Below, in pieces: positions 47,572 to 56,819 of a DNA stretch of 64,000 nucleotides (positions within the stretch are counted from its first letter, which is position 1; every line of letters begins with the position of its first letter). The notes under the pieces are model-generated. The model worked only from the letters and a program-made list of their open reading frames with translations. It did not search any database and had not been told where the DNA came from. Source of the DNA: Leucobacter sp. G161 (GTDB lineage Bacteria > Actinomycetota > Actinomycetes > Actinomycetales > Microbacteriaceae); assembly GCF_001482305.1 (NCBI RefSeq), contig NZ_LOHP01000058.1:37348-101347 (forward strand), given 5' to 3'. Both the position numbers and the translations under genes were made by a program.

Positions 47572-48477
47572 TTACGCGTCGACGTTCGCGTCGCGAATCG
47601 TGTTGATGATCCCCGAGAAATCCTGATGGGCGCCCGGGCCCGAAGCAAACTCCGCATACCGGCTCTGTGCGAGCAGCCCGAGCTGAGCGTCAACGCCGGT
47701 GAGCGCGATCATCTGCTCGGCGAGGCCGAGATCCTTCGCCATGAGCGCGCCGGCAAAGCCCGGCTCGTAGTCGTTGTTCGCGGGGCTTGTCGGCACCGGC
47801 CCGGGCACCGGGCAGTTCGTGGTGAGCGCCCAGCACTGGCCCGAGGCATTGCTCGCGACGTCGAACAGCGCCTGGTGAGATAGCCCGAGGCGCTCACCCA
47901 GCACAAAGGCCTCTGCCACCGCGATCTGCGTCACACCCAGAATCATGTTGTTACACACCTTCGCGGCCTGCCCGAGGCCGGCGCTGCCGCAGTGCACAAT
48001 GCGCCCGCCCATCGCTTCGAGGGCAGGTTTAGCGGCGGCAAAGTCTGCTGCCTCTCCCCCGACCATGAAGGCGAGCGTGCCGTTCTCCGCACCGACCACA
48101 CCGCCCGAGACGGGCGCGTCCAACGCGCGGTGGCCCGCGGCAACCGCAAGCGCAGCTGCGCTCCGCGCTTCATCTACGGCGATCGTCGAGCAGTCGAGGA
48201 ACAGCGTGCCTGGTCGAGCTGCGCCGAGCAGGCCAGGTGAATCCCCGCCCTCGTACGCTGCGAGCACGTGTTTCCCTGCCGGCAGCATCGTGATGACGAT
48301 GTCCGCATCCGTCACCGCGTCGGCGGCTGACGGCGCGATCTCCACCCCGGCCGCCCGTGCCGCGTCGCAGAGCTCCGGGACCAGGTCGAACCCGCGGACG
48401 GCAAAGCCCGCGGTCGCGAGGTTCGCCGCCATTGGCCGCCCCATGTGTCCGAGCCCGATGAACGCAATCGTTGTCAT
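47572..48477 (-). CDS. mmsB: 3-hydroxyisobutyrate dehydrogenase
   Basis: A 301-aa beta-hydroxyacid dehydrogenase that oxidises 3-hydroxyisobutyrate to methylmalonate semialdehyde in valine catabolism. The N-terminus has the NAD-binding IAFIGLGHMGRPMAANL, the substrate-binding DAPVSGGVVGAENGTL and the catalytic Lys in GLGQAAKVCNN. AAGGAGAG precedes the ATG. It is the third gene after mmsA and an acyl-CoA dehydrogenase, 43 bases downstream of the latter. Confidence 0.93.
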   Translation of the reverse strand: MTTIAFIGLGHMGRPMAANLATAGFAVRGFDLVPELCDAARAAGVEIAPSAADAVTDADIVITMLPAGKHVLAAYEGGDSPGLLGAARPGTLFLDCSTIAVDEARSAAALAVAAGHRALDAPVSGGVVGAENGTLAFMVGGEAADFAAAKPALEAMGGRIVHCGSAGLGQAAKVCNNMILGVTQIAVAEAFVLGERLGLSHQALFDVASNASGQCWALTTNCPVPGPVPTSPANNDYEPGFAGALMAKDLGLAEQMIALTGVDAQLGLLAQSRYAEFASGPGAHQDFSGIINTIRDANVDA

Positions 48478-48520
48478 GTTCTCTCCTTCGCTTGCCGCAG
48501 CGGTCACCGCGGGCCGTGAG

Positions 48521-49666
48521 CTATCGCTTGCCACCCTGCAGCAGCCCACGCCCGATGATCGTGCGCATAATTTCGTTGGTTCCTTCAAGGATCTGGTGCA
48601 CCCGCAGGTCGCGAACCACCCGCTCGATCCCGTACTCGTGCAGGTAGCCATAGCCGCCGTGCAACTGCAACGCCTTGTTCGCAGCGTCAAACGCCGCGTC
48701 CGTTGCGAAGCGTTTCGCGAGCGCGCACGCGACGGCGGTGTCGCTCGCATTACTGTCCATCTTCGTCGCGGCTCGTTCGAGCAGCGCGCGTGCGGCCTGC
48801 AGGTCGGTTTCGATGTCCGCGAGCGCGAACACGATCGACTGGTTCGCCGCAAGTGGGGCACCAAACGCGTGCCGTTCCTGCACGTAGGCCGTCGCGCGCT
48901 CGAGCGCCCACTGGGCTCCTCCGACCGAACACGCGCCGATGTTGACCCGGCCACCGTTCAGGCCCTTCATCGCGATCCGGAAGCCGTCGCCCTCCTCGCT
49001 CAGCCGGTTACCGACCGGGACTCGAACGTCCTCGAAAATCACCTGGCGAGTGGGCTGCGCGTTCCAGCCCATCTTGTGCTCGTTCGGTCCGAAGCTCAGC
49101 CCGGGGGTATCCTTCTCGACGACCACGGTGCTGATCCCACTGGCCCCGGGGCCACCGGTGCGCACCATCACGACGTACACTGCCGCGGCGCCCGCGCCCG
49201 AGATGAACTGCTTGGTGCCGTTGATGACGTACTCGTCGCCCTCACGGCGCGCGCTCGTGGTGATCGCGGCCGCATCGGACCCGGCGCCGGGCTCCGTGAG
49301 ACAGTAGGCGCCGAGATCCCGCATCGATGTCATCCCAGGCAGCCACCGTGCCCGCTGTTCAGCCGACCCGAAGGTGTCGATCATCCACGCGGTCATGTTG
49401 TGGATCGAGATGTACGCCGCGACCGCGGTGTCACCCTTCGCAAGCTCCTCGAAGATCGCGACAGCATCGAGGCGCGACAGGCCAGAGCCGTACTCGTCTC
49501 CGACATAGATGCCGCCGAGACCGAGCTCGCCCGCTGCGGCCAGCGCTTCGACGGGGAAGATCTTCCCCGCGTCGCGCTCGGCCGCAAACGGGGCGAGCTC
49601 AGCATTCGCAAAATCGCGAACGGCCTCAACCAGCGCTGCCCGCTCTTCCATAGCTGTGTCATTCAT
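48521..49666 (-). CDS. Acyl-CoA dehydrogenase, probably isobutyryl-CoA dehydrogenase
   Basis: A 381-aa FAD enzyme. Signatures: YCLTEPGAGSDAAAI (residues about 121-135) and the C-terminal catalytic Glu region QILEGTNEIMRTIIGRGLL. Position between mmsA and mmsB indicates the isobutyryl-CoA (or 2-methyl-branched acyl-CoA) step of valine breakdown. It starts six bases after the mmsA stop. Confidence 0.92.
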   Translation of the reverse strand: MNDTAMEERAALVEAVRDFANAELAPFAAERDAGKIFPVEALAAAGELGLGGIYVGDEYGSGLSRLDAVAIFEELAKGDTAVAAYISIHNMTAWMIDTFGSAEQRARWLPGMTSMRDLGAYCLTEPGAGSDAAAITTSARREGDEYVINGTKQFISGAGAAAVYVVMVRTGGPGASGISTVVVEKDTPGLSFGPNEHKMGWNAQPTRQVIFEDVRVPVGNRLSEEGDGFRIAMKGLNGGRVNIGACSVGGAQWALERATAYVQERHAFGAPLAANQSIVFALADIETDLQAARALLERAATKMDSNASDTAVACALAKRFATDAAFDAANKALQLHGGYGYLHEYGIERVVRDLRVHQILEGTNEIMRTIIGRGLLQGGKR

Positions 49667-49672
49667 GGCGTG

Positions 49673-51205
49673 TTAGTCCATCGTCGGAATGACGAAGCTT
49701 GCTCCCTCTTTGGTGCCGGACGGCCAACGGCTCGTGACGGTCTTCGTCTTCGTGTAGAACCTAAACGAATCGGGCCCATGCTGGTTGAGGTCGCCGAAGC
49801 CCGAACGCTTCCAGCCGCCAAACGTGTGGTACGCGATCGGCACCGGAATCGGCACGTTCACGCCGACCATGCCAACGTTCACGCGCGCGGTGAAGTCCCG
49901 TGCGGTGTCGCCGTCTCGGGTAAAGATCGCAACACCGTTGCCGTACTCGTGGTCACTCGCAAGCGCCAGCGCCTCTTCGTAAGTCTCGGCCCGGGTAATC
50001 ACGAGCACCGGTCCGAAGACCTCCTCGAGGTAGATCTTCATCGTGGGGGTGACGTGGTCGAACAGCGTTGGGCCGAGGTAGTAGCCATTCTCGTAGCCCT
50101 CAACAACGTGGCCGCGTCCGTCAGCGAGCAGCGTCGCGCCCTCGTCGACACCGAGCTGAATGTAGTGTTCGACGCGCGCCTTCGCATCGGCGGAGACGAG
50201 CGGTCCGTAATCGGCGGTCTCGTCGAGCGCCGGTCCGATCTTGAGCTCCTTCACGCGCTCGCTGAGCTTCGCTGCCAGCGCTTCCGCGGTGGCCTCGCCG
50301 ACCGGCACCGCGACGGAGATCGCCATGCAGCGCTCCCCCGCCGAGCCGTAGCCCGCGCCGATGAGCGCATCAGCGACCTGATCGAGATCAGCGTCGGGCA
50401 TGACAATCATGTGGTTCTTAGCGCCGCCAAAGCACTGTGCCCGCTTGCCCTGCATCGCAGCGGTTTCGTAGATGTACTGTGCGATCGGGGTGGATCCAAC
50501 GAACCCGATTGCGCGAACGCGATCGTCGTGGAGCAGCGCGTCGACGGCCTCCTTGTCGCCGTTGACGACGTTGAAGACCCCTGGCGGCAGGCCCGCCTCG
50601 AGCAGCAGCTCGGCAATGCGCAGCGGCACCGACGGATCGCGCTCAGACGGCTTCAGAATGAATGAGTTGCCGGCGGCAAGCGCGGGGCCTGCCTTCCAGA
50701 GCGGGATCATGGCCGGGAAGTTAAACGGGGTGATCCCAGCGACCACGCCGAGCGGCTGCCGCATCGAGTAGACGTCGACGCCGGTGCCAACACCGTTGGA
50801 GTATTCACCCTTGAGCAGGTGCGGGCCGCCAACCGCAAACTCGATGACCTCGACGCCGCGCTGGATATCACCGATCGCGTCGGGAACGGTCTTTCCGTGC
50901 TCGCGGGAGAGCATCTTCGCGAGTTCCGGCGTATCCCGTGCGATGAGGTCGAGGAAACGCAGGAGCACGCGCGCGCGCCGCTGCGGGTTGAGCGCCGCCC
51001 AGGCCACCTGCGCTTCGGCAGCGTTATCGATCACCGCGGTGACCTCGGCGGTGGTTGCGAGCGGCACCCTCGCCTGAACGATTCCGACGCTCGGGTCGTA
51101 GACGTCGCCAAAGCGTCCCGAGGTTCCCGCAACGTGTTCCCCACCGACAAAGTGAGTGAGTTCCCGTACTTCCCCGGGGTGGTGTGGGTGTGCAGCAGCA
51201 GTCAT
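49673..51205 (-). CDS. mmsA: Methylmalonate-semialdehyde dehydrogenase (CoA-acylating)
   Basis: A 510-aa aldehyde dehydrogenase that converts methylmalonate semialdehyde to propionyl-CoA. Typical features: GITPFNFPAMIPLW, the family segment CFGGAKNHMIVMPDADLDQ and the catalytic Cys in GSAGERCMA. ATG 51205 has AAGGAG upstream; an in-frame start at 51226 is less likely. First gene of the mmsA-dehydrogenase-mmsB operon; a TetR operator lies about 85 bases upstream. Confidence 0.95.
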   Translation of the reverse strand: MTAAAHPHHPGEVRELTHFVGGEHVAGTSGRFGDVYDPSVGIVQARVPLATTAEVTAVIDNAAEAQVAWAALNPQRRARVLLRFLDLIARDTPELAKMLSREHGKTVPDAIGDIQRGVEVIEFAVGGPHLLKGEYSNGVGTGVDVYSMRQPLGVVAGITPFNFPAMIPLWKAGPALAAGNSFILKPSERDPSVPLRIAELLLEAGLPPGVFNVVNGDKEAVDALLHDDRVRAIGFVGSTPIAQYIYETAAMQGKRAQCFGGAKNHMIVMPDADLDQVADALIGAGYGSAGERCMAISVAVPVGEATAEALAAKLSERVKELKIGPALDETADYGPLVSADAKARVEHYIQLGVDEGATLLADGRGHVVEGYENGYYLGPTLFDHVTPTMKIYLEEVFGPVLVITRAETYEEALALASDHEYGNGVAIFTRDGDTARDFTARVNVGMVGVNVPIPVPIAYHTFGGWKRSGFGDLNQHGPDSFRFYTKTKTVTSRWPSGTKEGASFVIPTMD

Positions 51206-51288
51206 GTGGGCGCTCCTTCGGGCCATTCGACGAAAACCGCAGGAGGCATTCTGGTGATTCGCGCTCCCCGGCTGCTTCGAGCGTAAAC

Positions 51289-51300
51289 GAACGATCGTTC
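51289..51300. promoter_or_regulatory. TetR-type operator
   Basis: GAACGATCGTTC is a perfect 12-base palindrome set in AT-richer DNA between the TetR gene and mmsA. It resembles operators of TetR regulators of acyl-CoA catabolism. It probably controls the mms operon, and perhaps other genes of the regulator. Confidence 0.75.
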
Positions 51301-51347
51301 AAATACAACCGGCCGCCCCTCAGGCCGAGCGCGCTAGGCTCCGCGAG

Positions 51348-51992
51348 CTACGCTCGGATTGCCACCGCGCCGACCATGTCGAGCGACATCCGCGCGTAGC
51401 GTTCGGCGAGGCCGTGCGGCGTAATGTCCCCATCAAGCCGGTACCAGGTGGCAACCGCGATGCCCATGTTGATGATCGCGCGCGCCGCCTCCCGCGGGTA
51501 CGGCGTCGTAAACACGCCGAGGCGCGTTCCTCGCTCGACAACCTCGACAAACAGGTCCTCTTGCTCGTCGCGCAGGGCGATGACCCGTTCACGGCCGTCG
51601 CCCTCAAGACAGTGCACCGCAGAAGCGCCGACGCGGGCCTCCTCCTGGCGAACGGTGTGGAACTCGACCCACGCTCGCACGAGACCGGCGAGCTGCTCGA
51701 CCGGGTCGCCGTCGGGCGCTGCGGCAACGCGTGCTCGGGTGCTCGCGAGCACATCCTGCAGCGTCATCGTCATCACAGCCTGCAACAGCTCCTGTTTACT
51801 GGCGAAGTGGTGGTAGATTCCCGCGATCGCAATATCGGCCTCAGCGGCAATGTCGCGCATGGACGCGCCAAAGTAGCCACGTGCGGCAAAGCTCTTCAGG
51901 GCTGCCGCGATGACCGCTCCCCGAGCGTCCCCATTGCGTGGCCGACCGCGCTGCGGCCGCTTCTCTGCGGTGATATCTTCGGCGCTACTCAC
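51348..51992 (-). CDS. TetR family transcriptional regulator
   Basis: A 214-aa regulator: helix-turn-helix at about residues 20-65 (AVIAAALKSFAARGYFGASMRDIAAEADIAIAGIYHHF) and an all-helical ligand domain. GTG at 51992 follows TAGTGT (minus strand, 51999-52004) at six bases, so a leaderless start is preferred to GTG 51998. Same strand as the mms operon and directly upstream of it; the effector is probably an acyl-CoA from valine catabolism. Confidence 0.88.
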   Translation of the reverse strand: MSSAEDITAEKRPQRGRPRNGDARGAVIAAALKSFAARGYFGASMRDIAAEADIAIAGIYHHFASKQELLQAVMTMTLQDVLASTRARVAAAPDGDPVEQLAGLVRAWVEFHTVRQEEARVGASAVHCLEGDGRERVIALRDEQEDLFVEVVERGTRLGVFTTPYPREAARAIINMGIAVATWYRLDGDITPHGLAERYARMSLDMVGAVAIRA

Positions 51993-52023
51993 GCACACAC
52001 ACTATCGCGGCGAAGGTTTTGCG

Positions 52024-53715
52024 CTAGTGAGTGTCCCGTGAATCCTCTCGCAAGACGCGACGAAGGATCTTCCCGGTCACCGTTTTCGGCAGCTCGTCGG
52101 GCACCTCAACGAGCCGGGGGTATTTGTAGGCGGCCATCCGCTGCCTCGCGTATTCGATGAGCTCACCCGGTTCGAGACTCGATCCTGCGGTGATGGACAC
52201 GTATGCCTTCACGGTCTCACCGCGGTACGCATCGGGCACACCAACCACGGCGGCCTCGCGCACCGGGGGGTGTTGATAGAGCACGTCTTCGACCTCCCGC
52301 GGCCACACTTTGTAGCCGGAGACATTAATCATGTCCTTCTTGCGGTCGACAATAAACAACCATCCTGCGTCGTTCACGAAGCCGACATCGCCCGTGCGCA
52401 GCTCGCCGCCTGGGAGCGCGGCTCGGCTCGATTGCGGATCGTGCCAGTAGCCGGGGACGACCTGCGGGCCCGCGATCGCGATCTCCCCGATCTCGCCCGG
52501 TGGGAGTGGCTCCCCCGAGTCGTCGAGGATACGCGTCGTCGTGTTGAACACGGCGACCCCGACAGATAGCGCGCCGCTGTCCGGATCGACGGGGGCCCGC
52601 ACCCCGCCCGGCACGCAGTGGGCCGGGGAATTAGTCTCCGTCAGCCCGTAGGCGTTGTGCGGATACTGCCCTGTCGCCCGCTCAAACTGCTCGGCGATCG
52701 CCGGCGCAATCGGCGCCCCGCCTGAGAACACCGCGCGGAACGACTCCCAGTCGGCCCGCGAGGCGCTCGGATGAAGCATCAGTGCCATGAGCGCGGTGAT
52801 CGCCGCGACAACGTAGGTGGGACGATGTTCACGCATCACATCGAGTACCGTCCCCGGCTCGAAGCGGTGGGCAAGTAGCAGCGGGCAGCCGATGAGCAGA
52901 GAGGCGGCAACGTGGCCGATAATGCCGGTGATGTGAAAGAGCGGTGCGATCCCTAAGATTCGGTCGGCCGGGGTCAGGCCCATCCAATCCCGGTACACCT
53001 GCGCGGTTCATGCCATGTTGCCGTGACTACTCATCGACCCTTTCGGCATGCCGGTCGTGCCCGACGTGTAGACGAGCATCGCAGTGTCAGACGCGGCAAG
53101 CGGTTCCGGCGTCGGTCGACGCCCGGGGAACCCTGCGACGAGCGCCGAAAGATCGCACCTCTCGTGCGTGAGGGCGCCACGCCCGCTGAGAGCACTCGTC
53201 ACCTCGGGCGGGAATACTCGCGCGTCCCCACGCGTCTGGTCATCCCGCGGCGAACAGGTAATGACGGTCGCCACCGTACTGCCGTCCCGTTCGACGACCG
53301 AGCGAGCGACCCGCTCGTACAGCTCATCGAGGCACAGCAGCACGCGGGCTCCAGAGTCACCGAGGACGTGTGCGAGCTCCCGTTCCAGGTTCATCGGGTT
53401 GACCGCGACGGCAATTCCACCGGCTTTCCAGGCAGCGATCAGCCCGACGACGAACGCGGGATTGTTCTGCAGGTAGAGCGCGAGCCGATCGCCGCGGCTG
53501 AAGCCCCGCTCCTGCAATGCAACCGCGAGCGCATCAGAGCGCTCGTCGAGGTCGCGAAAACTCAGTGCGCCATCGAAATAGTGAATGGCGGTGGCGGCTG
53601 GATTCCGCTCCACGGTTGCTGCAAACGCGGCGAGTACCGATGCATACTCAACTGAGATCTCGTGCGGCAGTCCTTCGGAGTCACTCCCCCGCCACGGCTG
53701 TGCTGCGGTCGCCAT
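52024..53715 (-). pseudogene. Acyl-CoA synthetase (AMP-forming ligase) with an in-frame TGA
   Basis: The frame 53715-52024 would give 563 aa: phosphate loop MLVYTSGTTGMPKGSMSSHGN, AYGLTETNSPAH, ELRTGDVGFVNDAGWLFIVDRKKDM and the C-terminal KTVTGKILRRVL. One TGA at 53008-53010, just after the phosphate loop (HGNMA-stop-TAQVYRDWMGLTP), interrupts it in the same frame; a Trp (TGG) or Phe is expected there. The rest is undamaged. It follows the cyclase gene by 8 bases on the same strand. A sequencing error or a recent nonsense mutation are both possible; selenocysteine is not plausible at this place. Confidence 0.88.
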
Positions 53716-53723
53716 GACGTCAC

Positions 53724-54692
53724 CTACAGAATTGCGATCGGGTTGACAGGAGCACCCGTCGCCCCGTGTATCTTGAGCGGCGCAGCCACATAGAGGAACG
53801 TGTATTGGCCGTGCTCTGCACAAGCATCAGCGAGGGCCTCCAGGTCACAGAGTTCGGTGAGAGTCACGCCTAGATTGCGCATGAGTGCGCTGTGCAGCGG
53901 GAGCGCGATCCCCGACTCCGGATCAATCGTCACCTCGTTAGCAATCGTGTCGGTGACAAGATTCGGAAGCTCTATCTCGTGAAACCACCGAACGAGTTCG
54001 GTGCTGTGCGTCAACCCTGGTTCGCAGAAGTCCTCATAGAACGCGTCGCCCAAGTCAAAAAAGCGCTGGAGAAAATTCGTCCGGATGATGAGGATGTCGT
54101 GTTTCTCGATGGTGACGCCCTGCGCAGCAGCGCACGCGAGCAGGTCTTCATGCGTAAACGTCTCCGCAGGCTCGAGGGCGGCCTTCGAACGGAATCGCGC
54201 CATATCCAGCAGAATCCCTCGGCCGACGATGCCCCGATCCGCAATGGGTCGAATGCTCGCCCGATCGAGGCCACCGATGGTCGTTCTGGCGTCGTAGCCG
54301 TTCCACAACTGGCCGTCGTACCAGGCGTGACCGAGCGCGTCGTACTGCGTCGACCCCTGCAGAAATGCCTCGAGCTTGTCGTCAGCGTAATGAGCGCCTC
54401 CCGGATACTGTGGCGCATCCGCTGAGTCCCAGGTCGATTCGTCGGAGACCATCGTGCGCACCGCTGGCGTGCGCGACGGCCAGACCGGGTCGCCCTTCGG
54501 GTCACCGATGAGCCGCTGCAGCGTCACCACGTTCCCGGACACCACGTGCCCGATGCCGCGAAGCACTTCGTCGCGGGTGAGGTAGTTGAGCGAGCCGACT
54601 TCGTCGTCCGGCCCCCACTTTCCCCAGTTGGATGGCGAGTCGCGCAGATATTCCGTGAGCTCGGGTACGGGGTGGGGTGTCGACGTTGACAT
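53724..54692 (-). CDS. Cyclase family protein (kynurenine formamidase-like metal hydrolase)
   Basis: A 322-aa protein of the PF04199 family. Visible blocks: WGPDDEVGSLNYLTRDEV, the metal-binding segment GSTQYDALGHAWYDG and GIVGRGILLDMARF. Relatives hydrolyse formamides, lactones or cyclic amides using a metal. ATG 54692 has GAGGGAC upstream. It is the first gene of a two-gene unit with the acyl-CoA ligase; a TTGACA promoter precedes it. The pair suggests hydrolysis of a ring or amide followed by CoA activation. Confidence 0.86.
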   Translation of the reverse strand: MSTSTPHPVPELTEYLRDSPSNWGKWGPDDEVGSLNYLTRDEVLRGIGHVVSGNVVTLQRLIGDPKGDPVWPSRTPAVRTMVSDESTWDSADAPQYPGGAHYADDKLEAFLQGSTQYDALGHAWYDGQLWNGYDARTTIGGLDRASIRPIADRGIVGRGILLDMARFRSKAALEPAETFTHEDLLACAAAQGVTIEKHDILIIRTNFLQRFFDLGDAFYEDFCEPGLTHSTELVRWFHEIELPNLVTDTIANEVTIDPESGIALPLHSALMRNLGVTLTELCDLEALADACAEHGQYTFLYVAAPLKIHGATGAPVNPIAIL

Positions 54693-54755
54693 GGTTTGTC
54701 CCTCGGTCTGCAAGCGTGGTCTCGGGGCGCCGGGCCCGACGTCCCTCTCCCTTCG

Positions 54756-54785
54756 AGTATGAAATCACAAAGCAACACCTGTCAA
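54756..54785 (-). promoter_or_regulatory. Promoter of the cyclase-ligase unit
   Basis: On the minus strand, TTGACA (54785-54780) and CATACT (54761-54756) are separated by 18 bases, a good sigma-70-type promoter. The inverted pair TCAAC (54782-54786) and GTTGA (54796-54800) overlaps the -35 box and could be a repressor site. Elsewhere in 54693-54951 I see only the palindrome GTGATGCATCAC (54905-54916) upstream of the thiolase. Confidence 0.7.
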
Positions 54786-54951
54786 CCAATAGATTGTTGA
54801 GCTCCGGTCACAGCCGTCCGCCGGCACACTGTGCACTTCTGCCCTGCCCAGACGCCACGCAATCTGAGATGCTGGGGTCGAGATTGATCACGCAACGGAG
54901 CCCTGTGATGCATCACGCGTTCCTTGCACACCACTGTGAGGAGACACCACC

Positions 54952-56139
54952 GTGAATACTTCTGAGAGAGTCGCAATTATTGCGGGAGCTCGCACGCCTA
55001 TCGGGAGCTTCGGAAAGGCGTTTCGCGATACCGAAGCGCACGAACTGGGCGCGTTCGCGGTGCGGGAAGCGCTCATCCGGGCCGGCATCTCCGGCGATGA
55101 GGTCGGCGAGGTCGTCATGGGCAATATCGGTCAGATCGGAGCAGACGCCTACAATGCTCGGCGGGTCGCGCTCGGGGCCGGCCTGCACACCCGCGTGCCA
55201 GCGTTCACGGTGAACCGGCTGTGCGGATCGGGGCTGCAGGCGATCTGGTCAGGTGCACAACAACTCCTCTGGGGCGGCGTGGACGTCGTCGTTGCCGGCG
55301 GCGACGAGAACATGACGAGGCTCCCGTTCTACGACTACAACGCCCGGTTCAACGACCGGCTCGGCGACCGCACCCTAGTTGACGGGACGTTGCAGATGCT
55401 CAGCGATCCGTTCACCGGAAAGCACATGGGCACCACCGCCGAGAACGTCGCAGAACGCTTCGGCGTGAGCCGCGAGGATCAGGACGCGTTCGCGGTTGAG
55501 AGCCAGCGCCGCGCCGCGCTTCCCGAGTCCCAGGCGGTGTTCGCGGAAGAGATCGTGCCGGTCACCACCTCGGGCCGCAAGCCCGTGACGGTCTCCGTCG
55601 ATGAGCACCCCAAGCCAGGAACAACGCAGGAGGTGCTCGCTGGGCTGCGCCCCGCCTTCCGCGAGGGCGGATCGGTGACCGCAGGCAACGCTTCAGGCAT
55701 CAACGACGGCGCAGGCGCGGTCGTGCTTATGCGCGAATCCGATGCCCGTGAGCGCGGGCTCTCGCCGCTCGCGACCATCGAGGCGGTCACCACTGCCGGG
55801 ATCGAGCCTGAGATCATGGGCTACGCACCGACGCTCGCGCTCGCGAAACTGTTCGAGCAGACTGGGCTGTCGCCCGACGAGATCGGACACACCGAGATGA
55901 ACGAGGCGTTCGCATCGCAGGCCCTCGCGGTGATCCGCGATTCCGGCCTCGATCCGGCCCGGACGAACCCGTACGGCGGCGCAATCGCGCTCGGTCACCC
56001 GGTCGGCGCCACCGGCGCGATCCTCTCACTACGCGCGGCGATGGATCTGCAGCGCCGCGGGCATGACCACGCGATCGTGTCGATGTGCATCGGCGGGGGT
56101 CAGGCGCTCGCTGCGCTGTTCCGCCGCTGGGAGGCGTAA
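54952..56139 (+). CDS. Acetyl-CoA acyltransferase (thiolase)
   Basis: A 395-aa thiolase of the biosynthetic/degradative acetyl-CoA acetyltransferase family. Active-site Cys in NRLCGSGLQ (about residue 89), then TAGNASGINDGAGAVVL, the His motif ALGHPVGATGA and the second Cys in MCIGGGQ. GTG start with GAGGAG upstream. It cleaves or forms beta-ketoacyl-CoA. It is divergent from the cyclase gene and shares the regulatory region. Confidence 0.95.
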   Translation: MNTSERVAIIAGARTPIGSFGKAFRDTEAHELGAFAVREALIRAGISGDEVGEVVMGNIGQIGADAYNARRVALGAGLHTRVPAFTVNRLCGSGLQAIWSGAQQLLWGGVDVVVAGGDENMTRLPFYDYNARFNDRLGDRTLVDGTLQMLSDPFTGKHMGTTAENVAERFGVSREDQDAFAVESQRRAALPESQAVFAEEIVPVTTSGRKPVTVSVDEHPKPGTTQEVLAGLRPAFREGGSVTAGNASGINDGAGAVVLMRESDARERGLSPLATIEAVTTAGIEPEIMGYAPTLALAKLFEQTGLSPDEIGHTEMNEAFASQALAVIRDSGLDPARTNPYGGAIALGHPVGATGAILSLRAAMDLQRRGHDHAIVSMCIGGGQALAALFRRWEA

Positions 56140-56261
56140 CCTTCGCAGGCCGATGGACGCGGGCGCGGGTCTCCTTGCACGCGTCCATCGGCGTCAGTAT
56201 GTCGTCCGCGTATCGAAAACCGTGAACGCTCTCGCAACAGCGTCCGCCGTTGACTGGGATC

Positions 56262-56819
56262 ATGCTCGACACGACTCACACCCAGCATCGCGCCCTGCCC
56301 CACCTCCCCGCGACAACGCCTGGCAACGCCACGCCGGTGATCGCGACGGCGTTCGTCAGCTATCTTTTCCTCTTGACGTGGGCCATCGTCTGGAAGCTCA
56401 GCGTTCCACACGCGGGGACTGGGTTCGGGCCCGTGAAGCTCGTCCCGTTTGTCGCGAGCGCAGAGTTCGGTCCGAGCGCACCCGGCGAGGTCGCTGCGAA
56501 CTTCCTCGCCTTTGTTCCCTATGGGATGATCCTCGCGGCCCTCGTTCCGCGTCGGCCCTGGACGCTCGGGCTCTGCATCATCGCGGGCACCAGCCTGAGC
56601 TACGAACTTCTCCAGTTTGTGCTCGGCGTTGGAGCAGCAGACACCACCGACGTCCTCGTCAACACTGCGGGCGGCATGATCGGGGTCGCCCTGTACGTGG
56701 CGTCACGCACACGCAGCCGCTTCGGCTACGGCGGCGTGCTGTCGCGGGCCGGAGTCTTCGGGGTGCTGCTCTCGATCGTTATCGGCTCAGCGATGGTGTT
56801 ACTCGGCGATTTCGCCTGA
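56262..56819 (+). CDS. VanZ-like membrane protein
   Basis: A 185-aa protein with about four to five membrane helices and the VanZ signature: VKLVPFVAS, AANFLAFVPYGMIL, SLSYELLQFVLGVGAADTTDVLVNTAGG. VanZ of enterococci gives low-level teicoplanin resistance; most relatives have no known role. ATG 56262 is preferred to TTG 56250. Its last 21 bases overlap the end of the convergent histidine kinase gene. Confidence 0.85.
   Translation: MLDTTHTQHRALPHLPATTPGNATPVIATAFVSYLFLLTWAIVWKLSVPHAGTGFGPVKLVPFVASAEFGPSAPGEVAANFLAFVPYGMILAALVPRRPWTLGLCIIAGTSLSYELLQFVLGVGAADTTDVLVNTAGGMIGVALYVASRTRSRFGYGGVLSRAGVFGVLLSIVIGSAMVLLGDFA

Noticed and set aside
47945..50665. 906-aa open frame on the plus strand
   Set aside because: It mirrors mmsB, the acyl-CoA dehydrogenase and mmsA, all with clear motifs on the other strand.
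53008..53010. TGA as selenocysteine in the acyl-CoA ligase
   Set aside because: The position is not catalytic in this family, no selenocysteine insertion hairpin is apparent, and an aromatic residue is expected.
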